The notes below the pieces were generated by a model that ran no database searches, had not been told where the DNA came from, and saw only the letters and a program-made list of their open reading frames with translations. 20,820 nucleotides of DNA from an uncultured Clostridia bacterium (GTDB taxonomy: Bacteria; Bacillota; Clostridia; Christensenellales; UBA3700): positions 1 to 20,820 of the forward strand of contig CAMWPK010000008.1 of the NCBI GenBank assembly GCA_947176115.1, written 5' to 3'. The translations under genes were made by a program, and so were the position numbers. This document shows positions 1-7,499 of this stretch, in pieces; position 1 is the first letter of the stretch; each line of letters starts with the position of its first letter.

Positions 1-64
1 AAGTAGTCTATTTTTGTTATTTGTGCTAGAATTAAGTTCAAAAGAGATATATTGGAGTTACAAT

Positions 65-940
65 ATGAAAATCAGCGAGTTATTCAAACAGAAAAAAGTC
101 GTATATTCCTTTGAGATTTTTCCTCCCAAGGTCAACGACGATATAAGCAAAATATACAAGACTTTAGCTCAGTTGAAGGACGTTAGTCCCGACTATATTT
201 CCATTACCTATAGCGCGGGCGGTAGCAAGAATTCCCGTACTAAGGAGATTGCGCAAATCGTCAAGGACGAATACGGTATCGAACCGCTTGCGCATCTTAC
301 TTGCATAAATTCCACTAAAGAAGAAGTGGGAAAGGCTTTGCAAGGACTTGTGGATATAGGCGTTGAGAACGTGCTTGCTTTGCGCGGTGACAGAATAGAG
401 GGTGAAGTTAAGAGCGACTTTAGGTGGGCAAGTCAGTTGACGGAGTTTATAAAGCAAAACAGCGATATGGACGTAGCAGGCGCTTGCTATCCCGAGGGAC
501 ACCCCGAAAGCGCAAATATTGTAGAGGATATCCGCAATATGAAAATCAAGGTCGATAAGGGCGTGTCGCACCTCAATTCACAACTCTTTTTTGACAACGA
601 CGACTATCTCAAATACCTTGATATGGTGCGTCTGGCGGGTATCGACGTGCCCATTCAGGCGGGTATTATGCCACTTGTAAGAGCTTCTCAATTCGGCGGT
701 ATAGTCAAGACGACGGGAGCAAAGCTACCGTCAAAGATTGCCCGTATGTACAATAAGTTCGGCGACGACCCCGAAGCGCTTATGGAAGCGGGTATCGCTT
801 ACGCTACCGACCAAATCGTCGATCTCTTATCAAGCGGTGTGGACGGCATACACCTCTATATTATGAACAACGCGTACGTCGCAAGAAGAATAACGGAAAA
901 TATCTCTCCTATAATCGACAAACTCAACGGCATTAAATAG
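65..940 (+). CDS. metF: Methylenetetrahydrofolate reductase (MetF)
   Basis: Reduces 5,10-methylene-THF to 5-methyl-THF with an FAD cofactor, giving the methyl donor for methionine synthase encoded two genes downstream. The 291-residue product matches the usual bacterial MetF length. Visible family motifs are FEIFPPK near the N-terminus (its Glu corresponds to the catalytic Glu of E. coli MetF), HLTCIN, the LRGD flavin-site motif, a QLFFD segment and a C-terminal HLYIMN segment. An upstream in-frame ATG at 14 would add 17 residues, but I choose ATG 65 because GGAG at 54-57 sits 7 nt before it and the protein then begins like known MetF (MKISELF). The next gene starts 18 nt after the stop, so the two are probably co-transcribed. 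The promoter is not recognisable in the 64 bases available. The family assignment is secure; the electron donor (NADH, or a ferredoxin-linked complex) cannot be read from the sequence. Confidence 0.96.
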   Translation: MKISELFKQKKVVYSFEIFPPKVNDDISKIYKTLAQLKDVSPDYISITYSAGGSKNSRTKEIAQIVKDEYGIEPLAHLTCINSTKEEVGKALQGLVDIGVENVLALRGDRIEGEVKSDFRWASQLTEFIKQNSDMDVAGACYPEGHPESANIVEDIRNMKIKVDKGVSHLNSQLFFDNDDYLKYLDMVRLAGIDVPIQAGIMPLVRASQFGGIVKTTGAKLPSKIARMYNKFGDDPEALMEAGIAYATDQIVDLLSSGVDGIHLYIMNNAYVARRITENISPIIDKLNGIK

Positions 941-958
941 GCGTATATCGTATAGACT

Positions 959-1612
959 ATGAAGATAGACAAGAGCGAACTTTTGAGATACCTTGGCTAT
1001 AAGGGACAGCAATATGACGAAAGGATAGAGCAAAATATCGACGTCGCAATAGCGCTGTGTCTTGAGAAAGTTACGCCGAGAAGCGTAATCAAAAAGTATA
1101 GCCTCGTAAAAAATCCGCTCTCGCTCCAAGGTACGAATATGATTTTGCAAGGAAAAGATATTGCAAAACACCTTGAAGATTGCAATGAAGTTTATATTCT
1201 TGGCGCTACCGTCGGCTTTGAGATAGAAAAGACGGTCGGCAAATTGATGAAAGAAAATCCACTGCTCGGCGTAATAGTGGACAGCGCAAGCATATGCGCG
1301 ATAGAGAGTTATTGCGACGACTTGTGCGAAGAATTGCAACAACAAAACCAAAAGCAACTCACTTGGCGGTTTTCCTGCGGATACGGCGACTTTCCGCTAT
1401 CTCAACAAAAGGACTTCGTATCGTTGCTCGAAATGCAAAAACGTATTGGCGTCTTTCTCCATGAAGAAAGTTTGATGATGTCGCCACAGAAGTCCGTGAC
1501 GGCGATAGTAGGTATCAAGGAAAGTAAAAGAGAGAATTCGCAAGCAAGTAATAAGTGCATGGCTAAATGCAGTAACTGCGGTAATCTTGGCTGTCAATAT
1601 AGAAAGAAATAA
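959..1612 (+). CDS. Stand-alone methionine synthase (MetH) reactivation-domain protein
   Basis: A 217-residue protein resembling the SAM-binding activation domain that forms the C-terminus of E. coli-type MetH. That domain supports reductive remethylation of inactivated cob(II)alamin. Seen: LGATVGFEIEK (residues 81-91), a D-S-A-S segment around 108-111, RFSCGYGDFP (137-146; the family SAM loop, with Gly-Tyr kept), MMSPQKSVTAIVG (173-185) and four clustered cysteines (C200, C204, C207, C212) ending in CQYRKK, which could bind a metal. It lies 18 nt after metF and before metH, and that MetH ends exactly where this domain would begin, so the two proteins together replace full-length MetH. I see no good Shine-Dalgarno before ATG 959, so translation may depend on metF. 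The exact role of the cysteine tail is unknown to me. Confidence 0.88.
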   Translation: MKIDKSELLRYLGYKGQQYDERIEQNIDVAIALCLEKVTPRSVIKKYSLVKNPLSLQGTNMILQGKDIAKHLEDCNEVYILGATVGFEIEKTVGKLMKENPLLGVIVDSASICAIESYCDDLCEELQQQNQKQLTWRFSCGYGDFPLSQQKDFVSLLEMQKRIGVFLHEESLMMSPQKSVTAIVGIKESKRENSQASNKCMAKCSNCGNLGCQYRKK

Positions 1613-1614
1613 GC

Positions 1615-1763
1615 GGTTGAGATTTCTCGACTACGCTCGAAATGACAAAATAATACGTCATATTGAGTATTACGTAGTTAAGCGGAGAAAGCTATATAGA
1701 TAAAAGAAAAAGGATTAGATTTCTCGACTACGCTCGAAATGACATAAAGTCGCCGTTCGGCGA
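1615..1763. repeat. Intergenic dispersed hairpin repeats, cluster 1
   Basis: The 227-nt gap between the reactivation gene and metH holds two identical 28-nt direct copies (1620-1647 and 1717-1744) of an element containing CTCGACTACGCTCGAAAT, whose ends (TTTC...GAAA) can pair as an imperfect hairpin. A degenerate copy in the opposite orientation starts near 1656 (GTCATATTGAG...). The first copy extends to 33 nt (1615-1647) identical to 4246-4278 downstream of metH. A small perfect hairpin TCGCC-GTTC-GGCGA follows at 1750-1763. No coding potential is seen. Repeats occupy most of the gap, and I do not see a SAM or cobalamin riboswitch in it. Confidence 0.85.
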
Positions 1764-1839
1764 GAAGGGAGATAGGCAAAAAATACGCATTTTAGCTTTG
1801 ACTAGCCTCACTTCAAGGCGAACATAACAAAAGGAATAT

Positions 1840-4197
1840 ATGAAATTCAACGACCTAATCAAAAATTCAATAGTATTGCTTGACGGCGCATTTGGTACTC
1901 AACTTCAAAAGCGAGGACTTGAGGGCGGAGCTATACCCGAAAGACTTAACATAGAAAATCCGCAGTTGATATACGAGATTAGCAAGGAGTACGTCGATAG
2001 CGGAAGCGACGTTATTTCGGCGAACACCTTCGGAGCTAATCGCAAAAAGTTGGGGAGCAAAGAAGAAGTCCACAGACTGATAAAGGCAGGTATTGACATT
2101 GCAAGAAAAGCGGTGGGCGATAAACTCGTGGCTTTGGATATGGGTCCGACAGGCGCGCTTATTGAACCGCTTGGAACTATGACCTTTGACGAGGCGTACG
2201 ACATTTTCAAAGAGCAGGTCATTGCGGGAAAAGACGGAGCGGATTTGGTTGTGATAGAAACTATGAGCGACCTTTACGAGCTTAAAGCCGCGCTTTTGGC
2301 AGTCAAGGAAAACTGCGACTTGCCCGTCATTGCGAGTATGACCTTTGACGAGAGCGGACGTACTTTTACAGGGTGTAGCGTAGAAGCCTTTGCCATTACC
2401 GCAAGCGCTTGGGCGGATGCTTTGGGCATCAATTGTTCGTTGGGTCCCGAGCAACTTTTGCCGATTATGCAAAGACTTGTAGACAATACTGACTTGCCGG
2501 TGTTTATTCAAGCCAACGCAGGTCTTCCGGACAGCGAGATGAACTATCCCGTATCGGCTGAGGAATTTGCAAGTTTGTACGAAAAATATATCGATATGGG
2601 CGTGAGCATACTTGGCGGTTGTTGCGGTACTACGCCGGAGTATATAGCCAAGCTTGACGAATTGCGCAAGCGCAAAAAACTCGGAAAGAGAAATAGAAAG
2701 TATAAGACGGCAGTTTGTAGTGCTACCAACGTCGTGTATATCGATGGCGTTAAGGTAATTGGCGAAAGAATTAACCCTACGGGCAAAAAGGCCATGAAGC
2801 AAGCGCTTATGGATAGGGACTTTGACTATATCGCCACGCAGACGATAGAGCAAGTCGAAGCGGGAGCTCAGATTTTGGACGTCAACGCAGGACTTCCGCA
2901 AATTGACGAAAAGCAAATGCTTACGGAGATGGTAAAGTATATCCAAGGACTTACCGACGCGCCACTTCAAATCGACTGCGGAAAACCTGACGCTATTGAG
3001 AGCGCTTTGAGATATTACAACGGCAAAGCTATCGTAAATTCCGTCAATGCGGAAGAGAAGTCTTTGACGGGAATTTTGCCTATAGTAGCCAAATACGGCG
3101 CAAGCGTGGTAGGCTTGACCATTGACGAAAAGGGAATACCCAAGACTGTGGAAGAAAGAGTACGCCTTGCCAAGAAGATTATAGACAGAGCCAAGAGTTA
3201 CGGTATAAGAGAAGAGGACGTATATATCGACTGTCTTACGTTGACCGTCAGCGCAGAGCCCGACCAAGCAATGAATACTCTTAAGGCGATAGAGATATTA
3301 AAGAGCAAGTATAATATCAAGACTGTGCTTGGCGTGTCCAACATATCTTTCGGACTTCCCGCCCGTCAGATTGTCAATACGGCTTTCTTGACTATGGCTA
3401 TGCAATCGGGGCTTGACTTGCCTATACTCAATCCCAATGTGCCTGAGAATATGCAAGCCGTAGACGCTTTCAACGTGTTGACGTGTAAGGATAAAAACTG
3501 TATGGCGTATACCAATAAATACGCAGATTACGCCGGAACGCAGATTATCAAAAAAGATACCGCCAAGAGCGAGAGCGCAGGCGGAGAAAAAGATATATTT
3601 TATTGCATAGAAAAGGGACTTGACAGAGCAAGCGTATTGACGGCAGAACTTTTGAAATCTCACGACGCTTTGCAAGTAATAGACGACTATCTTATCCCTG
3701 CATTGAACAGAGTAGGAGATAATTACGAAAAGGGCAAGATATTCCTTCCGCAACTTATTGCTTCGGCGGATTGCGCTAAGGCTTGCTTTGACGTCGTAAA
3801 GAAAAATCTCCCCGTCGGAACGGATACTGAAAAGGGCAAGATAGTATTAGCCACAGTCAAAGGCGACGTGCACGACATAGGCAAAAATATCGTCAAGACC
3901 GTATTGGAAAACTACGGCTATAAGGTAATCGACCTTGGCAAAAACGTACCGCCGATGAACGTAGTCCAAGCCGTACAAGAGGGCAATATCAAACTTTGCG
4001 GACTCTCGGCGCTTATGACTACGACGGTTGAGAATATGAAAGAGACGGTAAGGCTTCTCAAAGAGCATTGTCCGCAGTGCAAAGTTATGGTGGGCGGAGC
4101 AGTGCTTACTGAAGAATACGCAAAGCAAATTGGCGCGGACAAATATTGCAAAGACGCCAACGTTAGCGCAAGATATGCTAGTTTGGTACTAAGCTAG
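1840..4197 (+). CDS. metH: B12-dependent methionine synthase lacking the activation domain (MetH)
   Basis: Transfers the methyl group of 5-methyl-THF via cobalamin to homocysteine. Domains in order: homocysteine S-methyltransferase (about 1-290) with zinc-ligand cysteines C199 (in GINCSLGP) and C261/C262 (GGCCGTTP); pterin-binding domain (about 305-565) opening with GERINPTG at 308; B12 cap (about 580-655); and Rossmann cobalamin-binding domain (about 660-785) with the DxHxxG motif D676-V-H678-D-I-G681, His678 being the expected lower cobalt ligand. E. coli MetH is over 1,200 residues. This protein stops at 785, directly after the cobalamin domain, with no frameshift remnant after it, and the missing activation domain is encoded upstream at 959-1612. 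AAGG at 1831-1834 serves ATG 1840. Its promoter was not recognised. The call is firm. Confidence 0.95.
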   Translation: MKFNDLIKNSIVLLDGAFGTQLQKRGLEGGAIPERLNIENPQLIYEISKEYVDSGSDVISANTFGANRKKLGSKEEVHRLIKAGIDIARKAVGDKLVALDMGPTGALIEPLGTMTFDEAYDIFKEQVIAGKDGADLVVIETMSDLYELKAALLAVKENCDLPVIASMTFDESGRTFTGCSVEAFAITASAWADALGINCSLGPEQLLPIMQRLVDNTDLPVFIQANAGLPDSEMNYPVSAEEFASLYEKYIDMGVSILGGCCGTTPEYIAKLDELRKRKKLGKRNRKYKTAVCSATNVVYIDGVKVIGERINPTGKKAMKQALMDRDFDYIATQTIEQVEAGAQILDVNAGLPQIDEKQMLTEMVKYIQGLTDAPLQIDCGKPDAIESALRYYNGKAIVNSVNAEEKSLTGILPIVAKYGASVVGLTIDEKGIPKTVEERVRLAKKIIDRAKSYGIREEDVYIDCLTLTVSAEPDQAMNTLKAIEILKSKYNIKTVLGVSNISFGLPARQIVNTAFLTMAMQSGLDLPILNPNVPENMQAVDAFNVLTCKDKNCMAYTNKYADYAGTQIIKKDTAKSESAGGEKDIFYCIEKGLDRASVLTAELLKSHDALQVIDDYLIPALNRVGDNYEKGKIFLPQLIASADCAKACFDVVKKNLPVGTDTEKGKIVLATVKGDVHDIGKNIVKTVLENYGYKVIDLGKNVPPMNVVQAVQEGNIKLCGLSALMTTTVENMKETVRLLKEHCPQCKVMVGGAVLTEEYAKQIGADKYCKDANVSARYASLVLS

Positions 4198-4202
4198 TTA
4201 AC

Positions 4203-4368
4203 GTCACCTCGACTGAAGCGGAGAGGTCTCCCCTTGTTTTTAATTGGTTGAGATTTCTCGACTACGCTCGAAATGACATTCGGTAGAGATTTCTCCATTA
4301 CGCTACGCTTCAGTCGAAATGACAGAGAAAAACGTCACCGGAATTCTTGAATACGCTCAAAATGGCTA
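4203..4368. repeat. Intergenic dispersed hairpin repeats, cluster 2
   Basis: The gap after metH is almost entirely repeat copies. These are an inverted-orientation variant at 4203-4230, a copy identical to cluster 1 at 4246-4278, a longer variant at about 4286-4324 (with CGCTACGCTTCAGTCGAAAT), and a decayed copy at 4341-4368. In the first variant GGAG-AGGT-CTCC (4220-4231) is followed by CCTTGTTTTT, so it might act as a weak terminator for metH. That part is inference. Confidence 0.8.
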
Positions 4369-4380
4369 TTAGAGGACAAT

Positions 4381-4782
4381 ATGAAAAAAACTTTGCAAGT
4401 AGTAGGCGCAATAGTTATAAAAGACGGCAGAATCTTAGCCGTAAAGCGCGGTGAAAATAAGAACAAAGCCGTAGCTTACAAGTATGAGTTTCCCGGCGGT
4501 AAAATCGAGCAAGGCGAATCGCCAAGCCAAGCGCTAAAAAGAGAACTCATTGAAGAGATGAACTACGACATTGAGGTAGGCGAGAAGTTTATGTCCGTAT
4601 CTTACGAATACGACGACGTAATCGTCAATTTGCATACGTATCTTTGCAGACCGCTTTCCGACGTCTATACTCTCAACGAACATATCGACGAAAAGTGGCT
4701 TTTGCCCAATGAACTACTTAGCGTAGAGTGGGCGCCGGCAGACATCGAAATCATATCAAGATTACAAAAACATGTAAGATAA
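4381..4782 (+). CDS. MutT-like Nudix hydrolase
   Basis: A 133-residue Nudix pyrophosphohydrolase, most like the MutT/8-oxo-dGTP diphosphatase branch that cleans oxidised nucleotides from the pool. The Nudix box runs from G40 to Y62: G-x5-E46-x7-R54-E55-L-x-E58-E59, with the glycine that usually follows replaced by Asn61. The metal-binding glutamates are intact, so activity is expected. FPGGKIEQGE and the start KKTLQVVGAIVIKDGRILAVKR are typical of small MutT proteins. GAGG at 4372-4375 is well spaced from ATG 4381. The gene stands alone between a repeat-filled gap and the convergent kinase gene, with no clear terminator. Its last three codons and stop form the first unit of a 12-bp tandem repeat. 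Substrate choice cannot be read from sequence. Confidence 0.88.
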   Translation: MKKTLQVVGAIVIKDGRILAVKRGENKNKAVAYKYEFPGGKIEQGESPSQALKRELIEEMNYDIEVGEKFMSVSYEYDDVIVNLHTYLCRPLSDVYTLNEHIDEKWLLPNELLSVEWAPADIEIISRLQKHVR

Positions 4783-4818
4783 CATGCAAGATAACATGCA
4801 AGATAACATGTAAGATGC
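4771..4818 (+). repeat. 4 x 12-bp tandem repeat across the Nudix stop codon
   Basis: Four contiguous units, CATGTAAGATAA, CATGCAAGATAA, CATGCAAGATAA and CATGTAAGATGC, begin inside the Nudix gene. The first unit encodes His-Val-Arg-stop. Each of the first three units carries an in-frame TAA, so changes in copy number would not change the protein. Confidence 0.92.
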
Positions 4819-4832
4819 TTGACTAGTAAAAA

Positions 4833-4854
4833 TCAAAGATATTTCAAAATCTAG
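4833..4854. repeat. Left copy of 22-bp direct repeat bounding the TCS/ABC block
   Basis: It matches 9280-9301 at 21 of 22 positions in the same orientation (core TTCAAAATCTAG). It includes the stop codon of the minus-strand kinase gene (CTA, 4851-4853). The right copy includes the stop codon of the XRE gene in the same way. Confidence 0.8.
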
Positions 4855-5741
4855 ATCTTCAACGTTATAGTCAGCATATCGTTTTGATATTGCGCGAAGA
4901 TTTCTCCGCCTAATTGCTTGGTAAGCTGTTTGGCTATAGATAAGCCAAGACCGGTCGAATATTTGCCGTTCTCTACGGTAAAAAATCTGTCGAAGAGTTT
5001 GCCTACGTCAACGCTGTTTAGATTGTGAGCGGTGTTGGAGAAGAGTATTGTCCCATCGTCTTTTACAGTCACTATGAAGTCGCCGTCGCTATACTTAATG
5101 GCGTTCTCGATTATATTTGAAAAAATTCTCGTCAAAGAATTTTTGTCGGTTATTCTCGGTATACTGCCCTCAACGGCATTGAGTTCAGGTATTATATCCC
5201 TTTCGCAGAATTTAGTATAGAAGGAAAATAGGGTATCTTGCAAAAGACTGTTTACGTCGATTTTCTCCAATTCTTGTTTTTTTGTCTGAGATTTATTTGT
5301 AGCGACAGAGTATTTGAACAGTTCTTCTGACAGACTTTTAAGAGCGTTGGCTCTTTCGGATATAATTGACAGGTATTTGTCTAATTTGGCGGGATTGCTT
5401 TCCTCTTTCATCATATCGACGTAACCGCATATAGCAGTCAGCGGGGTGCGAATATCGTGAGCGACGTTGGTTATTGCGCCTTTGAGTTCTTTGTCGCCGT
5501 TGATATAAGTCAATTCTTTTTCTCGCAAAAGTTTGATTTGGCTATTGAGTAAGCCGGCGAGTTTTTTTATCTCGCCGTCGCCTGAAGATATATTTATCAA
5601 AGCGTTGGTATCGCCCTCAATTAAGGTAGGCAGTTGGGTATGGATTTCCTTTACGCTTTTTTTCATTACGAGTATTTTTACAGTGAGTATTATGACTGTT
5701 ATAGCAAGCGCTACGCTTAGTAATATTAAGACTTTTTCCAT
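4851..5741 (-). CDS. Sensor histidine kinase with minimal sensor region
   Basis: Predicted membrane kinase that phosphorylates the response regulator encoded at the head of the same block. The 296-residue protein has one hydrophobic helix (about residues 3-26), a short linker and HAMP-like stretch, a HisKA H-box AHDIRTPLTAI (phospho-acceptor H95), an N-box FSNIIENAIKYS (N209, N213), a weak D-box region (KDDG, 227-230), an F-box LFDRFF (249-254) and a G-box STGLGLSIAKQL (262-273). There is no second membrane helix and no extracytoplasmic sensor domain. AAGGAG lies 5 nt before ATG 5741. It is the last gene of the minus-strand block, 25 nt after permease 2. No obvious terminator follows; the Nudix gene converges on it. 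The family assignment is secure; the signal sensed is unknown. Confidence 0.92.
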   Translation of the reverse strand: MEKVLILLSVALAITVIILTVKILVMKKSVKEIHTQLPTLIEGDTNALINISSGDGEIKKLAGLLNSQIKLLREKELTYINGDKELKGAITNVAHDIRTPLTAICGYVDMMKEESNPAKLDKYLSIISERANALKSLSEELFKYSVATNKSQTKKQELEKIDVNSLLQDTLFSFYTKFCERDIIPELNAVEGSIPRITDKNSLTRIFSNIIENAIKYSDGDFIVTVKDDGTILFSNTAHNLNSVDVGKLFDRFFTVENGKYSTGLGLSIAKQLTKQLGGEIFAQYQNDMLTITLKI

Positions 5742-5766
5742 AAAATCTCCTTTTGCCTTTAATCTT

Positions 5767-6537
5767 TTAATGTATATCGGATTTTTTGAATATTTTTACT
5801 CCTATTACGTTGGTCAGAGCAATCATACACGGTGAAGCCAATACGATAAATATAGGCATATATGACGTCTTGGCGAATAGATATATATGAATAATCGCTA
5901 TGCCGTTGGCAATCATGGCGTCAATGCCGGTAGGGTATAAATATATTAGACTTTCAAATTGATATTCGACTATGAGCAACTGCGAAATGAAATATGCGCA
6001 AGTAGTCAGTATCACTCCGCAGATGATGGACAATACTGTACTTTTGGTACACATGATTATTAAATTATATATCGAAACGTAGAAGACGATAGTCAACATA
6101 TTTAGGAACAAACACCAAAAGATACCTTTTGCGTCATCAGCAGTATCAATCAAAGATATTAAATCGCCTTTTGTTGTGACTGACCAAAATATAAGAGAAA
6201 AGATAAGATTGACGGCAAGCGCGCAAATAGAGAAAGCCAATAAGTTGGATAGATAGATTTTGCTTTTTGAATGGCCTATCGAGATTTTATTTCGGATTGC
6301 GTTGGTTCTGAATTCTTCTCCAATGATTACGCTTACGTAAACCAATATGACAAAGCCGGTGAGAGGACTTCCGCAAAAACCTAAATTGATAAAAGTTTTT
6401 TTATCGTCCCCTATAGACAAAGACATAGGTTGAAAAATTAATAAAATTATCGCGTACAATATATATACTGCAGAGCATATCCAAAAGGTTTTGGATTTGG
6501 TTATTCGTATAAGATCACTGCGCAAAAGTCTAATCAT
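5767..6537 (-). CDS. ABC-2 type permease 2 of the TCS-linked exporter
   Basis: A 256-residue integral membrane protein with about six hydrophobic segments (roughly 17-37, 60-72, 98-121, 140-164, 168-191, 226-248). Its N-terminus, MIRLLRSDLIRITKSKTFW, closely parallels permease 1, and both share an RNK..IG.S.SKIYL.NLL segment. The two genes are therefore tandem paralogues and probably form a heterodimeric channel with the ATPase at 7492-8406. This layout is known from bacitracin- and lantibiotic-resistance exporters. AAGGAG lies 8 nt upstream of ATG 6537. A strong hairpin separates it from permease 1. The transported substrate is unknown; peptide antibiotic or lipid II-targeting compounds are an inference from the family and gene order. 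Confidence 0.85.
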   Translation of the reverse strand: MIRLLRSDLIRITKSKTFWICSAVYILYAIILLIFQPMSLSIGDDKKTFINLGFCGSPLTGFVILVYVSVIIGEEFRTNAIRNKISIGHSKSKIYLSNLLAFSICALAVNLIFSLIFWSVTTKGDLISLIDTADDAKGIFWCLFLNMLTIVFYVSIYNLIIMCTKSTVLSIICGVILTTCAYFISQLLIVEYQFESLIYLYPTGIDAMIANGIAIIHIYLFAKTSYMPIFIVLASPCMIALTNVIGVKIFKKSDIH

Positions 6538-6574
6538 ATATCATACTCCTTAGATTAGATCGTTGAAGATTTGC

Positions 6575-6611
6575 GCGTTGCGTAAGCATTAGGGGAAGGC
6601 TTACGCAACGC
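6575..6611 (-). other. 13-bp perfect hairpin inside the ABC/TCS operon
   Basis: GCGTTGCGTAAGC (6575-6587) and its exact complement GCTTACGCAACGC (6599-6611) enclose an 11-nt loop in the 92-nt gap between the two permease genes. No T-tract follows on the minus strand, so it is not a canonical intrinsic terminator. An mRNA-stabilising or processing hairpin that lowers or protects the downstream permease 2-kinase message is a reasonable inference. Confidence 0.85.
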
Positions 6612-6629
6612 ATGGTCTGGAGGTTATTG

Positions 6630-7499
6630 TCATTTGATATTATTCTTTTTGAATATTAATATTCCAATACCGCTTGTCGCGCCAATTATGCCCAGAGAGT
6701 ACAAAGCCATCTGCCAGTAATGCAATCCTCCGCGCGAGTACATATCCATTGTCCAGCCGTGAGTATATCCGGGACTTGATAGTTGGAAGCTCTGTCCGCT
6801 TGGTAATAGGTCGGTTACAAATCTGCAAAAGGCTTTTACCGCTTGACTTGGAGCGTTTTCGTTGGGTATTTGCACCCAAATTGTTTCGCCAAATTGATTC
6901 TCGGAAAGAGTTGTGATAACTTCAGGTATGGAAACAATATAGTCCATATAATAAGATAGTAGCGCTCCTAAAGTTATGACGAGAGCGGATATTATCAACG
7001 AGGCTATGGGATTTTTGCAAGTCATGACTATCAATGTCATTATTGCTGAGTACGCCATCAACACAAGCGAACCGTCTACTATCATCCAGATAATCGTACT
7101 TGCAGACGAAGTGAATTTGCCAAGTAAAGGCATGCCTAGGGCAAAGAATATAATAATGTATATCACGCTAAGCCCAAGAGATATTATTATCATTGTCAAA
7201 AGGTTAGTAAGATAAATCTTACTTCTTGATAGACCGATAATTACTTTATTTCTTAAAGTTCCGTTGCTGAAATCGGCGTTGAAGAGGATAGAGCATAAGA
7301 GCGCTATGATTACGCCTTGCATAGGAAAGAACTCTACGCCGTAATTTAGCGAAAGCATTTTATCGCTCGTAATAGGCTCATAGGTCTGTATTTCTATTAA
7401 CGCTATTATTATGGGGTATAATGTATACAACGCTACGAAAATCCAAAACGTAACGCTTTTGGAGATTCTCAACAAATTTGCTCGGAGTAGTTTAATCAT
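6630..7499 (-). CDS. ABC-2 type permease 1 of the TCS-linked exporter
   Basis: A 289-residue membrane protein, paralogous to permease 2, with hydrophobic segments near 17-37, 60-73, 100-122, 136-160, 164-184 and 262-283. Unlike its paralogue it carries a hydrophilic stretch of about 70 residues between the last two helices (about 187-260), likely extracytoplasmic and a candidate substrate- or peptide-sensing loop. Its ATG (7497-7499) lies within the end of the ATPase gene: the two overlap by 8 nt (ATGATTAA), with GGGAGGG just upstream inside the ATPase coding sequence, so the two are translationally coupled. Function is inferred from membrane topology, paralogy and its partner ATPase; the substrate is unknown. 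Confidence 0.86.
   Translation of the reverse strand: MIKLLRANLLRISKSVTFWIFVALYTLYPIIIALIEIQTYEPITSDKMLSLNYGVEFFPMQGVIIALLCSILFNADFSNGTLRNKVIIGLSRSKIYLTNLLTMIIISLGLSVIYIIIFFALGMPLLGKFTSSASTIIWMIVDGSLVLMAYSAIMTLIVMTCKNPIASLIISALVITLGALLSYYMDYIVSIPEVITTLSENQFGETIWVQIPNENAPSQAVKAFCRFVTDLLPSGQSFQLSSPGYTHGWTMDMYSRGGLHYWQMALYSLGIIGATSGIGILIFKKNNIK

Noticed and set aside
14..64. Earlier metF start at ATG 14
   Set aside because: The extra 17 residues do not resemble MetF, and a good GGAG is correctly placed for ATG 65.
1613..1839. SAM, cobalamin or T-box riboswitch before metH
   Set aside because: The gap consists largely of dispersed repeats, and I could not find conserved riboswitch cores such as a B12 box or T-box.
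1867..3267. Long antisense open frame (466 codons) opposite metH
   Set aside because: It mirrors the codon structure of metH, has no ribosome binding site and encodes no recognisable protein; metH shows complete domains on the other strand.
3850..4197. Idea that metH is a truncated pseudogene
   Set aside because: The protein ends cleanly after the cobalamin domain with all catalytic motifs, and the missing domain is encoded separately upstream.
4783..4850. Bidirectional terminator between the convergent Nudix and kinase genes
   Set aside because: No stable hairpin with a T-run on either strand; the space holds only the tandem repeat and the 22-bp direct repeat.
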